64,000 nucleotides of DNA, from positions 1 to 64,000 of the forward strand of contig NXFV01001483.1 in the NCBI GenBank assembly GCA_002803225.1. Direction: 5' to 3'. Positions 47,002 to 57,800 of this stretch are shown piece after piece. A program made the translations under genes and the position numbers. Under the pieces are notes generated by a model. The model had not been told where the DNA came from. It did not search any database and saw only the letters and a list, made by a program, of their open reading frames with translations. The stretch is from Gamarada debralockiae (Eukaryota > Ascomycota > Leotiomycetes > Helotiales > Hyphodiscaceae). Numbering within the stretch: the first letter of the stretch is position 1; every line of letters begins with the position of its first letter.

Positions 47002-48629
47002 CGTGACGTCGAGGCCAGTTCTAGCATCTCCAAGCGACCTTAGGTAACAGTCACCAAGCCCCTGGTTCGAACATCTGCAAGATTGGAAGCATGCAGCATG
47101 GCCAGTGTTAAGGGTGTCCACGACACAGTAATGGCAGACAGGCAGAATGTGCGGCTGCTCGTGGTTTCAGAATTGAGAAATAACCGCTTCTGTTATATTA
47201 ATGTTTGTCATCGGAGTATATTCCAATCATTCCGTTCTCCAGGTCTTTCTTATACAATAAGTGTTGGACGTGGCCGAAGGATGATATCAAGAGTCATCTC
47301 GCACTTCCCGTTATGACCAAGAAGTTTACTCGAACAAGGCCACTCGAACGTTCAGGTCATATGTCTTCAAAACCTGATAACATTATTCCAGACAATAGCA
47401 GGGACCCTTTGACATTCGTCATAATTAGTCATCCATCAGGGGGGAAAGGATGCGGTGTTCCAAAGGCAAGGTGCATATCGCTGGCATGAGGATGCTAGGC
47501 AAAAGAGCAATAAATTACCATGAGTATGACTAAGAAGTTGGCTTGGAAGAGCTAACCCCTAGATGTGAATTAGGAAGGCGATGCCCTTGAGCTAGTACAA
47601 GGAGCGAGCTATGGAATGGGGGACACCATGGCACGCTCATCTGAGGCCACCACTTGCGAAGCGAATGACCGAAGTCCAGGCCCAAGTCCAGTGTCATATC
47701 TCGGTGGTGGAAGAGTTGACCCTTTCAACAGCTGCGCTATATGATGTAATACGATGGATCCGATAATTAAGTCGTGTTGATAATTTTGATAGAAATGATT
47801 TGCAGTGTAAGTTGCTTGCTCAAAATGAGGGGCAGCCAAGGCGATACCCCGCAGTTGATATCTTGATGTCGGTTTCCCGATATTCTCATGAGAATATCAT
47901 TTCAATCCGTTTCAGACATCCCTACTTCAGTGATTGTGATTATGATTTCCGCTCGTTTCCTACCTAACGCTTCGCCGCGCACCATCTCCCTCGCTTACTC
48001 TACCACCCCTTCCAAAAGCCTTCCCTCCAAAACCATATAAATCAAACAGAACGCCCAGGCATTGTCCGATGAAGGGTGGTGGGTAGGTAGGATAACGAAT
48101 CCGGTAAAGCGAATGGCTACTGCCCAACTCTTGTGGTCTGACCGGATTGTTGGTGGTTAAAATACTTATCTGGATTTCCATGGTAGGGATTAGAGGGGTG
48201 GATGTGATTGGGTGATTGGTGACTGGTAAAGGCGGAAGAGAGCGCGACGTTGTGGAATGGGATGGAAATGGAGTTGATGGTGAAGGCGATGCTGTATTTA
48301 GAGCGGTGGTTGATCTAAGATCGCTTGTATGAGATAATTTGGAAGTTAAGGGGGCCAAGATGATTTGATACTTGTGGCTTCTTTCTGCAGTAGGCTTCAA
48401 AGTGAGGGGCAACGATTGACAGTTATGGTGGTGGCACGAATGAGATTGAATCTTTTTTTCGAATCTCTAACAAACTGAGGCCCATATTACTTGCCACCTT
48501 TCAAGAACCCAACCAGAAGTAATAAATATAGGGCTGTATTATAATTAGAATTGGTCAAAGCATCAACAGTATAGCAATACTGTAGTAATGGAACTTCAAG
48601 GCTCAGCACCAATTTAAATCTGGAACGAA
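47002..48629. other. intergenic, no supported gene
   Basis: Short frames on both strands (for example 47960-48412 minus, Thr/Ser/Pro-rich) lack domains and start context. Nothing else was recognised between the caspase-zinc-finger gene and the dehydrogenase. Confidence 0.4.
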
Positions 48630-49766
48630 TCATCCTGCGAAATGCCCCGTAGCCTCGATATCCTCCCATGCCTTGAAAGTATGCTGCAAAATCTTCTCCG
48701 CCCAGCCCTCGGCCCTCATCTTCTCATACTTCTTCCCAATAGCAACCTGCTCACCGTTATAGTTCACCCTGTAAGCACCGCCGCCAACAATACCATCTGA
48801 ACTCTCCGCAATCCCAATAGCACCCGCAGCAGAAGTGTTTGCCTTGCCATCTACTGACCTAGGAGGGAACCTCTTTGAGGCATTAAACAATGTCCTCTCG
48901 CCACTTTCCTCTCCAGGCAATGTCGCAGGCGCCATCTTGATTATTGGAGAACCATATTTGAAGATAGTTCTAAACCACCAGGGAAAGCTGGGATCTTGAA
49001 AGCTATCACTCAGAACCAGGCCAGGAAAGTAATGGCACAAAGATAGCTTCCCAGGGTATTTGGCAGCAAGGTATTCGAAGTAGAATGTCTTGAAATATGC
49101 GGCGTGCGAGCCGGCGCTCATGAACCCATACTTCTTCGGATCGCGGAGTGAGAGGTCTTCGGGAAAGAAGGCATCGTCACGGCCAGGGCCAAACACAGAT
49201 ATGACGTGCGCGGGGAGGGATGAGGCGAGGAGGAGCGGGAGGAGGTTGGTCGTAAAGCGAGCGCGGGAATGGTAGAGGAGAGACATGAATGTGTCTAGTC
49301 CTTCACTTGTTTCTTGAACGCGGGTCAGTATGTTTTGCATGAATTTGCAAGATGGAAAGCAGGACATACCTTCTCGTGGATCCCAAGGTTTAAAATTAGC
49401 TTGCGACATGACCAAGATATCTATCCTGGGCGTTTCTCCTTTCGCACCGGCTTCCCTCTCTTCGGTCTTGATAAGCTCTGCGCAGGTGATATCGACTTCT
49501 TTCATGAGTGCAAGATCATTAGTCCGTTGAAATAGGAATTGTCCCGTTGGACATAACTTCTGGCAGTCGGATATGACTCCATCTGCTGCTTTGGCATTTC
49601 GTCCCACGATGTAGGCTCGCAGACCCTTTCCAGTCTTGCCGTGCGTTTTGGCTAAGCTTCGGACGGTGTGTGCTCCAATATTTGATGTACCTCCAACAAA
49701 GACAGCGACGAGGGGTTTTGTGACGAGCTCAGCATTGCTAGATCTGACGAGGTCGAGTGTGACCAT
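48630..49766 (-). CDS. short-chain dehydrogenase/reductase-like protein
   Basis: Two exons, 49766-49370 and 49312-48630, give 359 aa. The N-terminal Rossmann motif is VAVFVGGTSNIGAHTVRSLA, followed by AYIVGRNAKAADGVI and DILVMSQANF. After the intron comes ETSEGLDTFMSLLYHSRARF, typical of a fungal NAD(P)-binding SDR subgroup often seen near secondary-metabolism genes. The intron is 57 bp, a multiple of three without a stop, so retention would insert 19 residues; the family pattern supports removal. The classical YxxxK is not obvious, although LLYHSR occupies the equivalent site. Cytosolic, substrate unknown. It is divergent from the HET gene downstream of its start, with about 780 bp between the two start codons. 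Confidence 0.8.
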   Translation of the reverse strand: MVTLDLVRSSNAELVTKPLVAVFVGGTSNIGAHTVRSLAKTHGKTGKGLRAYIVGRNAKAADGVISDCQKLCPTGQFLFQRTNDLALMKEVDITCAELIKTEEREAGAKGETPRIDILVMSQANFKPWDPREGMSCFPSCKFMQNILTRVQETSEGLDTFMSLLYHSRARFTTNLLPLLLASSLPAHVISVFGPGRDDAFFPEDLSLRDPKKYGFMSAGSHAAYFKTFYFEYLAAKYPGKLSLCHYFPGLVLSDSFQDPSFPWWFRTIFKYGSPIIKMAPATLPGEESGERTLFNASKRFPPRSVDGKANTSAAGAIGIAESSDGIVGGGAYRVNYNGEQVAIGKKYEKMRAEGWAEKILQHTFKAWEDIEATGHFAG

Positions 49767-50543
49767 GGCTGGAAGTATTGGAGAAGTTTGAGTAAGGGGT
49801 GGTATTGAGAGTCTGCAAGTTGGATATGGTTCTTGTTCTTCGTATGGATAACCTTATCGTGAGGCGGTTGAGAATCGTGAATATGGAATGGATAGACAAA
49901 AGAAACAGGACGAGAAAATACCCGCCTTTATATTTCAAGAGCCATATCAATGGGTTACTTACCTTGAAGCCACATCGGAGGTATCGGCATTAAAGAAGAC
50001 CGGCGATACAGAGGGAGAATTCGAAGTTGATCCAGGTCCGCCTCGTCGTGGTGTTTGTTCAGGACTTGATCAAGGTTAGCGCAAGATGGAATACGAAAGC
50101 GGGTTAGCGTAAGTGTGGGGCTTCGCACCCTGGAAGTATCCGCATTCGGTTGGGACAGCTGACAACTTTTGGTTTCGACCCAGACCATGCTTTTGATGGC
50201 CCGAATACAGAGCCGTCTTGTATCAATAGGCATCCCGAGTGAGTGTACTCTCATTCAATGGCAGCTGCCATTGATCCCTGTCTCTACTTTTGTTAATATG
50301 ACTACGCTATCCACCAAATCACTGAGCTCCTATCTGTATAAAGGCAGGAATGGTCTTGCCTGAGAGCAAGACGCGACATTGACGCTGGCGCTGTTCTCGC
50401 TGAATAGAAGGCTCACATCACATGGTGCTCGAAGGCGAATCATTGAAGTATCTTATCAGCTCTCCACCTGCTAAAGCTCTACTCAAGACAGAGCCTTAGA
50501 GGACCTCTGGCGCAGAATCTACTGTTGAGATAAGTCAGTAATC
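49767..50543. promoter_or_regulatory. divergent promoter region of SDR and HET genes
   Basis: The two starts face away from each other with about 780 bp between them. On the plus strand TATAAAGG lies at about 50337, roughly 200 bp before the HET ATG. No other element was assigned. Confidence 0.35.
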
Positions 50544-53019
50544 ATGATGCAAATGGATGGCTGTCATTGCAATGTTCCTATTGTGAAGCCTAGGATCGAG
50601 TCTCATAAGAATAGAAAATGTCCGGTCAAGCCATATCCATATCAGCCACTCCCCTCGTCAACAACTATTCGACTTCTCAAGCTGCATCCGCTCCCTGGCC
50701 CGAGCCACAATTGTGAAAAAGACTTGTTCAGCACGTTGAAGTGCTCTCTCATCACTGTTGACTTGTCGGAAAATCCTTCTTACGCGGCCCTCTCGTACAC
50801 CTGGGGCGATCCGAAGATATATTATTCGAGCGAAGACCAGATAGTACCACAGTCTGATTGGTATTGCCAATGCTATACCATCGATATTGATAATGAGGAA
50901 ATCTCGGTTTCCGCCAACCTCTACACTGCTTTGATATCACTGCGATACATCAAATCGGCTGCAAGTTATGCCAAGCAAAACGATATCCAGCAAGATTCCG
51001 AATATATCTGGATCGACGCAATCTGTATAAACCAATATAGCCTTTCCGAAAAATCAAACCAGGTCCAGCTCATGAGTCGGATATATTCGCGGAGCAAGCA
51101 TGTCGTTGTCTGGCTTGGTAGCTCTGATCCTTTTTCCGATACAGCGATTGTTCTCCTCGAAAAGCTTCTTCAGTTATGTTTGCCTGCTCGAAACCAAGAC
51201 GGAAAATATGTTGGACTAGAATTAGCGTCTGAAATGGCTCTTGATGATCCACGCTTTTACGAGATTCTTGGCCTATCAAGCCATATCTCCATCGAAAAAT
51301 GGAGTCATCTCTTTGCATTTCTCAATCGCTCTTGGTTTCGGCGTGCCTGGGTTGTTCAGGAACTGGGACTTGCTAGAAAGGCCGATTTCCTGTGTGGGTT
51401 GCATGCTTTCAACGATGCCCATTTTTGTAAATGGGCGATTTTCTTGAAGGACTTGCAAATCCTGTCCAAGCTTGAAGATCTGGAGCCGCTAGTAGTCGTC
51501 GGTCACAACCTTTCAGAGCACCAGCGGTTACAACGTGCATCATGGCCGTTGTCCCCAGATTCTTACATGTTGTACAAGAGCCAGGACGTCCATGCTTGGG
51601 ACACTGATATGTTCATATTTCTCGAGTACGTGAGGGAAAAACGAAAGGAAGCCAGGAAAGAGTCCTTGCTCGACGAAGACATTGATAAAGAGACGGTCTT
51701 CCTACCAATCAGTCAAGCCATCATGCTTTTCCGATCGACCGAGGCCTCCGATCCAAGAGACAAGATCTATGCTTTGCTAGGCATATCCAATGGCGGAACC
51801 ATACCTATTCCACAATCATTAGTCCCTGACTATTCTCTATCTCCTCAACAGGTATACCTGAAATGGGCAGAATTCATGATCCCGTCTGACTCGCATCTTT
51901 GCCTGCTGTCTATGGTTGAAGATCAATCGTTGCGAAAGCTGGATGGACTTCCCAGCTGGGTGCCTGATTTCAGCGCCGAGTGCCGTCCAACGCCTTTTCG
52001 CATACCATCCTCATTGCCTTTCTGCGCAGATCGTGGACTAGGCCCAATGCATGCCGCATTTCCAGAGCCTGGGATACTTGAGGTACGAGGGTACAAGTTG
52101 AATAACATCTCTGCTATTGCCAGGACTAGTGACCTCGAACAAGGAGGAATAAAAGTTATCGCTGACTTTCTCTCTGCTCTGCCTAGGGGTATGACGATTA
52201 AGAAGACCAACACCGAATTTCTTGGGGGTGAAGTTGACGTTGATATTACTGACTACATGCCTCAAAGCCGCTTGGACATTTACTGGCGAACTCTGATCAC
52301 AGATCGTTTCCGGAATGAGCACCCCGCGCCAGAGAGCTGTGGCCAAGCCATGAGAATCTCCTTCCAACGCTGCTTATCTCAGAGTGCTGCAAATCTCATT
52401 CATAATGCAACAACAGGGGACGGCTTCATGCGTGGATGGCAGGAGTATTTGGAAGAGACCGAAGCTTGGGAAAGCCTTTTGTTACCTGGTGAAATAACAC
52501 CATTGGTGAGTTCAACCTCAAAGACCGTCCCAGGAGATCCATTTTAATAGCGTCTTGCTAAGTAATTGGTAGCGCGAGCAACTCGCAAGGCCAGAAATGA
52601 TGCCAAATGATCCCCAAACAAGTCAAGGTCCCAATAGTGTCCAGAATCACAAGATGATAATGCTAGACGGTGGAGATTCCAGCTCCAATATACCCTCAGA
52701 ATGGCTCGACCGTGGCGACAATCTGCCATGGGAGGTGGGCTTAGAAGCGGAGTATATGCATCGAAAGAAGATCTGCCAGAAGATGAGAAAGCTTGTTATC
52801 ATCAACCCAGGAGGTTTAGGCCTCGCTCCAGACTCTGTTGCTATCAACGATGAGGTCTGGATCCTTGCCGGCTCGCAAGTTCCGTTCATCCTGAGGCCTG
52901 TAGGGGAGAACAAGTATAAGTTAATTGGAGAAGCGTATGTTCACGGCATCATGCATGGGGAGGGTATGGAAGGTGTGGATATCAAGTACCTAGGCATTCG
53001 ACATATCCTGTTGGTCTGA
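50544..53019 (+). CDS. HET-domain protein, intact
   Basis: Two exons, 50544-52505 and 52573-53019, give 802 aa. The N-terminus is Pro-rich. The HET domain (about residues 85-290) shows YAALSYTWGDP, EYIWIDAICINQYSLSEKSN, HVVVWLGSSD and RSWFRRAWVVQELGLARKAD. A middle block has RSTEASDPRDKIYALLGIS and VPDYSLSPQQVYLKW. The C-terminus (DEVWILAGSQVPFILRP, KLIGEAYVHGIMHGEGM, ILLV) is in exon 2; the 67-bp intron (GTGAGT...GGTAG) is in phase and rejoins the usual HET C-terminal region. HET proteins mediate programmed cell death after non-self recognition. Unlike the HET gene at 22-24 kb, this one has no internal stop. Confidence 0.9.
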
Positions 53020-54003
53020 GCTGATCTCAAATGTCAATGACATGAAACTTTTGAAAAGTGGGTGATACCTCCTGGCTTCACAACTAATTGGAATCTTTCG
53101 GTGTCCTTCATCCCGTATAACGATCAACCAGTGGTCCAGGTAACGCTCACCAATCCGCCTGACCTGCACGAGGTCATATTATCGCTCCACTCCCGCGCTT
53201 AAGATGTACTCAGCGAGTCAACGTACCTCAGAAGCCGGATGCTTCGAACATCGGTTGTCACTAGTACTCCGCGCATAAAGCTTGCCTCATTGCTCACAAA
53301 TGCAAGGAAGACGCAGTTTCCATCGATTGAACCGAGCTCAAGTGTTATGAGGACCCATCTGTTCGACCGTCAGCATTTTCGTCCTAAACATTAATCGTCG
53401 GAACCGCCTGGTCGCATTCACTCCCATCTTCACTCCTATCCTACCAACGAAACAAGTTCCTCAACCCAAATACTATGCAGCAAAGTCCACTCATTGTTTA
53501 ATCATCACTCCATCTCAAGTTTCGCTAAGTCCAGCCAGGCATGACCTGCTATGCCAGTTCATCTCACATGCAAGATGTGCTTTCCAGCTAATAATCATAT
53601 ATACTCGCAGAGCTTACCAGCCATTAACACAGCAGCTCACACGCTAATGCTGAACATCCGCCTCTGGGGGCGGGCGCCAAGCGATGTGGACGGGTTCGTG
53701 CGACAGAACCGACAGTTGGAAAGCCCACTCTGTTTGTAGCACTCTCCTCTATTTGTGCTTTGGCCCGCAGAGCGCTACGAAACGGAGCGCTACAAAATGG
53801 TGTGCTACAGAAATGCCCACAGGTAGCACACGACGATGCCAGCATCTTACCATATGTTGCTCCGTCGGGTACAGTACCCTACGGGATGACGATCCTGCCG
53901 TGCTGATGCCAAGCCACAACGTTCATCAACGTTGACCGTCTATTTTCCCTTTGCGACGGAAATCCCTCCTGAAGACATCTTATTAAATGGAAGACAACGA
54001 GAG
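53020..54003. other. intergenic with a short GAGCGCTACxAAA tandem repeat
   Basis: No supported gene. At about 53768-53816 three related units follow each other: AGAGCGCTACGAAACG, GAGCGCTACAAAATGG and TGTGCTACAGAAATG. A further GTAGCACAC follows in inverted orientation at 53823. Confidence 0.5.
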
Positions 54004-54529
54004 ATGATGTACCCACAAGTACTCTCCGCCTTCACGAAAAGTCATCCACGGCTTGCGAGTTTTCTGTATCAGGTTGTGCTTTCTATGGTGACTTTATGGT
54101 CCGTTATCGCGATTGCACGCTACGGCCCTACCCCCAGAACCTCTCTAAATAGGACAGGAGAAATAATATGCGAATGGGGAGCGAAAGAGGATGTGGACAT
54201 TAGACCATTTGAGGTATGCTCGTCTCAAGCGTCATTCGACATGATGCTGTACTGACCGAAAACCTAAGGTCGTTTCCCCGCACTTCATACTCTGCCCTTC
54301 GACTATGACTCTTATCTCGGCCTGCTTCCTCTTTGTTGCGGGCATGTATAGACTATTTCACTACATCCGAGATGAACACCTACAAACCTTCGTAGCTGCT
54401 ATGATCACGGCCGCCGCTGCACACAGTATCGGGTGGAAACCATTTTTCTCCTGGTTACAGAGCATTTTCCCGTTTATTATCTGGAATAGTGTGGTGATAA
54501 CCTTAGTGGTCAATCAGATCATTGGATAG
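54004..54529 (+). CDS. small four-helix membrane protein
   Basis: Two exons, 54004-54213 and 54269-54529, joined by a 55-bp GT-AG intron (GTATGC...CCTAAG, with an ACTGAC branch site), give 156 aa. The join is in phase: DIRPFE then VVSPHFILCPSTMTLIS. Hydrophobic stretches at about residues 18-39, 76-100, 110-125 and 133-155 suggest four membrane spans. No known domain was recognised. The first in-frame ATG is taken as start; a second ATG follows directly. It sits between the intact HET gene and the kinase, so a membrane role in the same system is conceivable but unproven. Confidence 0.5.
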
Positions 54530-55566
54530 GTTACACCAAATACCTATGCGAGACCCGCTGAGACAGAAAGAACGCAGAAGGAGGGGTTTCTAAGGATGTG
54601 GGAGGAGGCGAAGCGCAAGTGGTGGCGATGCATATACCGTGATAATAATCATGATGAATGAGCACAAGGGAGGAGAATGAATACCTGTAAAGTCGAAGAT
54701 AGATAATTGTGGAGGATAAGACAGAAACGAAGGATTTTTGAGAGAGAGGGGGGGAAGGAAGAGAAGAGAAGAACAGAGTGAAAGGACGGTTATGAGGCCC
54801 GCTTGGAGAAACGAATTACAAAGAACTACTTATAATCTCTTTTTCCAAGGGTCCAAAAGAGACATTGAAAATGCTTGAGGTCTGGAGAGCCTAAACTGGC
54901 GCCGACTGTCGATGCAAGGATTAGCGAGATAACAGGAAAATTCTACGCAAGATGTCGTTATACCGGAGCTCTTTTCCTCGGCACGTCTCAGTCTTAAGAC
55001 GGTTCTGGAGAAAAGGCTTACATGACTCAATTAGCAGCGATTTTCTCAACAGTCTCTTACTGGACCGAGCCCGGCCAGAGGGGAAATTTTTGAAGTGAAC
55101 GTTCAGACCTTGTAGCAGCGAGTACTCGGAGCTGATTTCACATTTCGCCAAGCCCGGGAATCATGGCGTGATGTATCTTTCAGGTCTACCCATGTCGCAT
55201 GTCGCAGCCCTATATGTCTTGGAAACTTAGTCTTATGCCAGAGATCGTGGCGTAAAATATTGCGGAGCCTCCCTTCATTTATCCAGGCGAAGCGGAATGA
55301 AAGCGCTCTTCTTCGTAGGGCGCGAGCTTCGCTAAGGATCCTTCAGCTGCATCGTGAGCGAAGTGAAAGAGAACTATGTTCGCTGCAAGTTTTCGGAACA
55401 GATCTCGCCTGTCTTTAGGGGCCGGCGGTTGTCGCCTTTCTATCCTGCCACCGCCTTTCTTGGGCGATCACTGTTTCTCCTCCACCAATTGCTTAACTGC
55501 TCAGCTTCTCCGTATTGACCGGACAGTACTTGTTCTGCCCCTAGACCTCGCCTTGAAACGACCTGC
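54530..55566. other. intergenic, no gene seen
   Basis: Contains a purine-rich stretch at about 54730-54790. Short frames only. Confidence 0.4.
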
Positions 55567-57166
55567 ATGTCCCTCTCGATTAAGTCGCGACGGTCTAGCC
55601 AACAATTTCTTCTGACAACGCACAGCAGTTCGGCCAAAGCCAGTCGTTGCCTCTCTGTCCGCGCATTTTATTTGAAAGAATTTTCGCCCTGCAAAAAGAC
55701 ACCTCTGCTTCCATATAAAGGGTTGCAATATCCAGGACGCCTTCAACATACATGGAAAGACGGCTTTAATACGACACACTCAAAGCGGGACATTTCACGT
55801 ATTATTTCGATGGCAGAGCTTGGAACCACCCCCAAAACCTCTTCGCACATTGAAGAGAGCCTTTCTGAGCCGGCTGAGGACTTTCTTGAGGAGCAGTTGT
55901 ATAGTCGTGGGTATTTCGACGACGTGGAAGATCGTGAGGAGTATAAACCTGGCGGATTCCACCCTGTCCATCTAGGGGACTACCTTGGAAAGGATAATCG
56001 ATTCAGAGTCATGCATAAGCTTGGAAATGGAGGACTTGCAACTGTTTGGCTTTGTCGGGACTGCGAGAAGAGCAACTACGTGGCTTTGAAAATTATCATT
56101 GCTGATGCATCGCGCGGTGACTCCCCCGAGCTGAAGTTGGTAAACCGCAAAGATCTAGACTTTGAACAACCTGGAGGGAAGCACATTACGCTGCTTATAG
56201 ACTATTTCTGGATCGAGGGACTGAATGGTTCGCATCTTTGTATGGTACTTCCCGTTTTAGGGCCACGAATTCCTGTTATATGGTCCACGTTTTCAAATCC
56301 CTCTAAACTATCGAGAAATATTGCTTTGCAAGTCACAAGCGGTTTGAGATTCCTCCATCGGAATGGAATCTGTCATGGTGGTAAGTCTTGTATCCTGGAT
56401 AGGCGAACACTTGAGCTAATTGTTTCTCTAGATTTCCGGCCCGCAAATATTCTCTTGCGGCTATCGGATATAGACAGTTTGAGCGAGGAACAAATAGTGG
56501 TAGAATTGGGGGAGCCTCGAATGGAACCTCTTCTCACGGCATCAGGGGCAAGTCCCGGACTATCAGGCCCAAAATATATTGTCCAGCCCATCAATCTGGA
56601 GGCACTCAACCCTAGGTACCTCACAGACCAAGCCTGCATCATTGATTTTGGCGAGTCATATGAAATATCTAGCCCTCCAGAAGGCCTCGGAATTCCAACA
56701 GGCTACTGTGCGCCGGAGCTCATATTTGACAGTTCGGTAGGAGTCTGTTCTGACATCTGGGCGCTGCGTGTACAATCTATGAACTTCGATCCATGAGTCA
56801 GCTTTTGAAACCCTCGATGGCACCGAAGACGAAGTAATTTTTCAAATGGTCAAGCTGCTTGGAAAGCTTCCAGAACCATGGTGGGCTTCATGGAATACAC
56901 GCGAGCGCTGGTTTGATGAAGACGGCAGACCAGCTGTTGACCCTGCGACTGGAAAAACTGTTGTGAACCTTTGCACAGTCGAAGATCTTCTTACTCCAGG
57001 CGTGCACTTCAGGATTGGTGATGCAAACGGGCGGGCGGTGGATATCACTGTTCCTGTAGACGAGAGAGAGATTCTTGCGAACCTTCTTCTTCGAATGTTG
57101 AAGTACGATGCTCAATCACGCGCCACTGTTGAATCTATCATAGATCACCCATGGTTCAAATTATGA
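55567..57166 (+). pseudogene. SRPK-like serine/threonine kinase with two 1-bp deletions
   Basis: Starts at 55567, or at the internal ATG 55810 (MAELGTT...). The 81-residue extension before that ATG is Arg/Ser-rich and could be a mitochondrial presequence. Kinase motifs in order are LGNGGLATVWLCRD (glycine loop), YVALKII, ICHGDFRPANILL (split by a 51-bp intron, 56381-56431), ACIIDFGESY, GYCAPELIF and VCSDIWAL. From about 56766 the frame shifts: CTIYELRSMSQL is read one base over, and after a run of four T (about 56805-56809) LFETLDGTEDEVIFQMVKLL resumes in a third frame to the end (HPWFKL). Two single-base deletions explain this; the second is in a homopolymer. A 34-bp intron would also restore the frame but would delete a conserved helix and is too short. 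Either a recent pseudogene or sequence errors. Confidence 0.75.
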
Positions 57167-57398
57167 AGTCGGTAGGCGAGGTCTTGAGGAATATTTGCCA
57201 TGCTGGAACCACCAGCGCAACGTTTGTACAAATGAATTGAACAGCTATATCCACTCAGCCAACAGCCGAGAGAATAGATGCATGAGTTTTGGATTCAATC
57301 AATTCCTTAGCAAACCTAAAGAGATAACCAGTATTCATTCTCTTATAGATAGATCTCTTCTCAGATTTTCCTCCTTATTGTCACGAAGATCAAGTGTT

Positions 57399-57800
57399 TG
57401 ATTGTTGATTCTTGATACTGACTAAGAATCTAATGCTAAAGAGAGAATAAGAAAAGAAAGAAAGGTCTAATTTACAAGTAGTATTTATGCTGTGCGTTTG
57501 TGTTATAGGGGCTATATCAGACCTACAGAAAGATCACGGCTCCACGGGAGCCTTACGACCTTACGGAGAACCTTACGGACGTATGGGAAGTCTTACGGCC
57601 CTACGGATGGGCTTACGGACGAATAGCTACGAGAAAGAAGTTATATATAGGCAAGCTTACTGACTTTACTTAGGGAAGGCAAGCTTGAGTTCTTTACCTG
57701 ACCTCGACTGAATACAACAAGCTTTCTACCTACTTAAGTCTTACCTATGATTATTACTACCTTCTTACCTACAGTACGATTACTTTCCTGACACATTCTA
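57399..57800 (+). repeat. possible LTR-like relic with CTTACGG short repeats
   Basis: A stretch starting TGTTTGATTGTTGATTC and ending CCTGACACA has LTR-like TG...CA ends but no target-site duplication that I can match. Inside it, CTTACGG or close variants recur at about 57550-57620 (ACGACCTTACGG, ACCTTACGGACG, GTCTTACGGCCC, GGCTTACGGACG). No coding remnant of a retroelement was found next to it. Confidence 0.3.

Noticed and set aside
47055..47080. Box-B-like GGTTCGAAC word suggesting a tRNA gene
   Set aside because: No matching A box and no cloverleaf could be drawn; no tRNA gene was found anywhere in the window.
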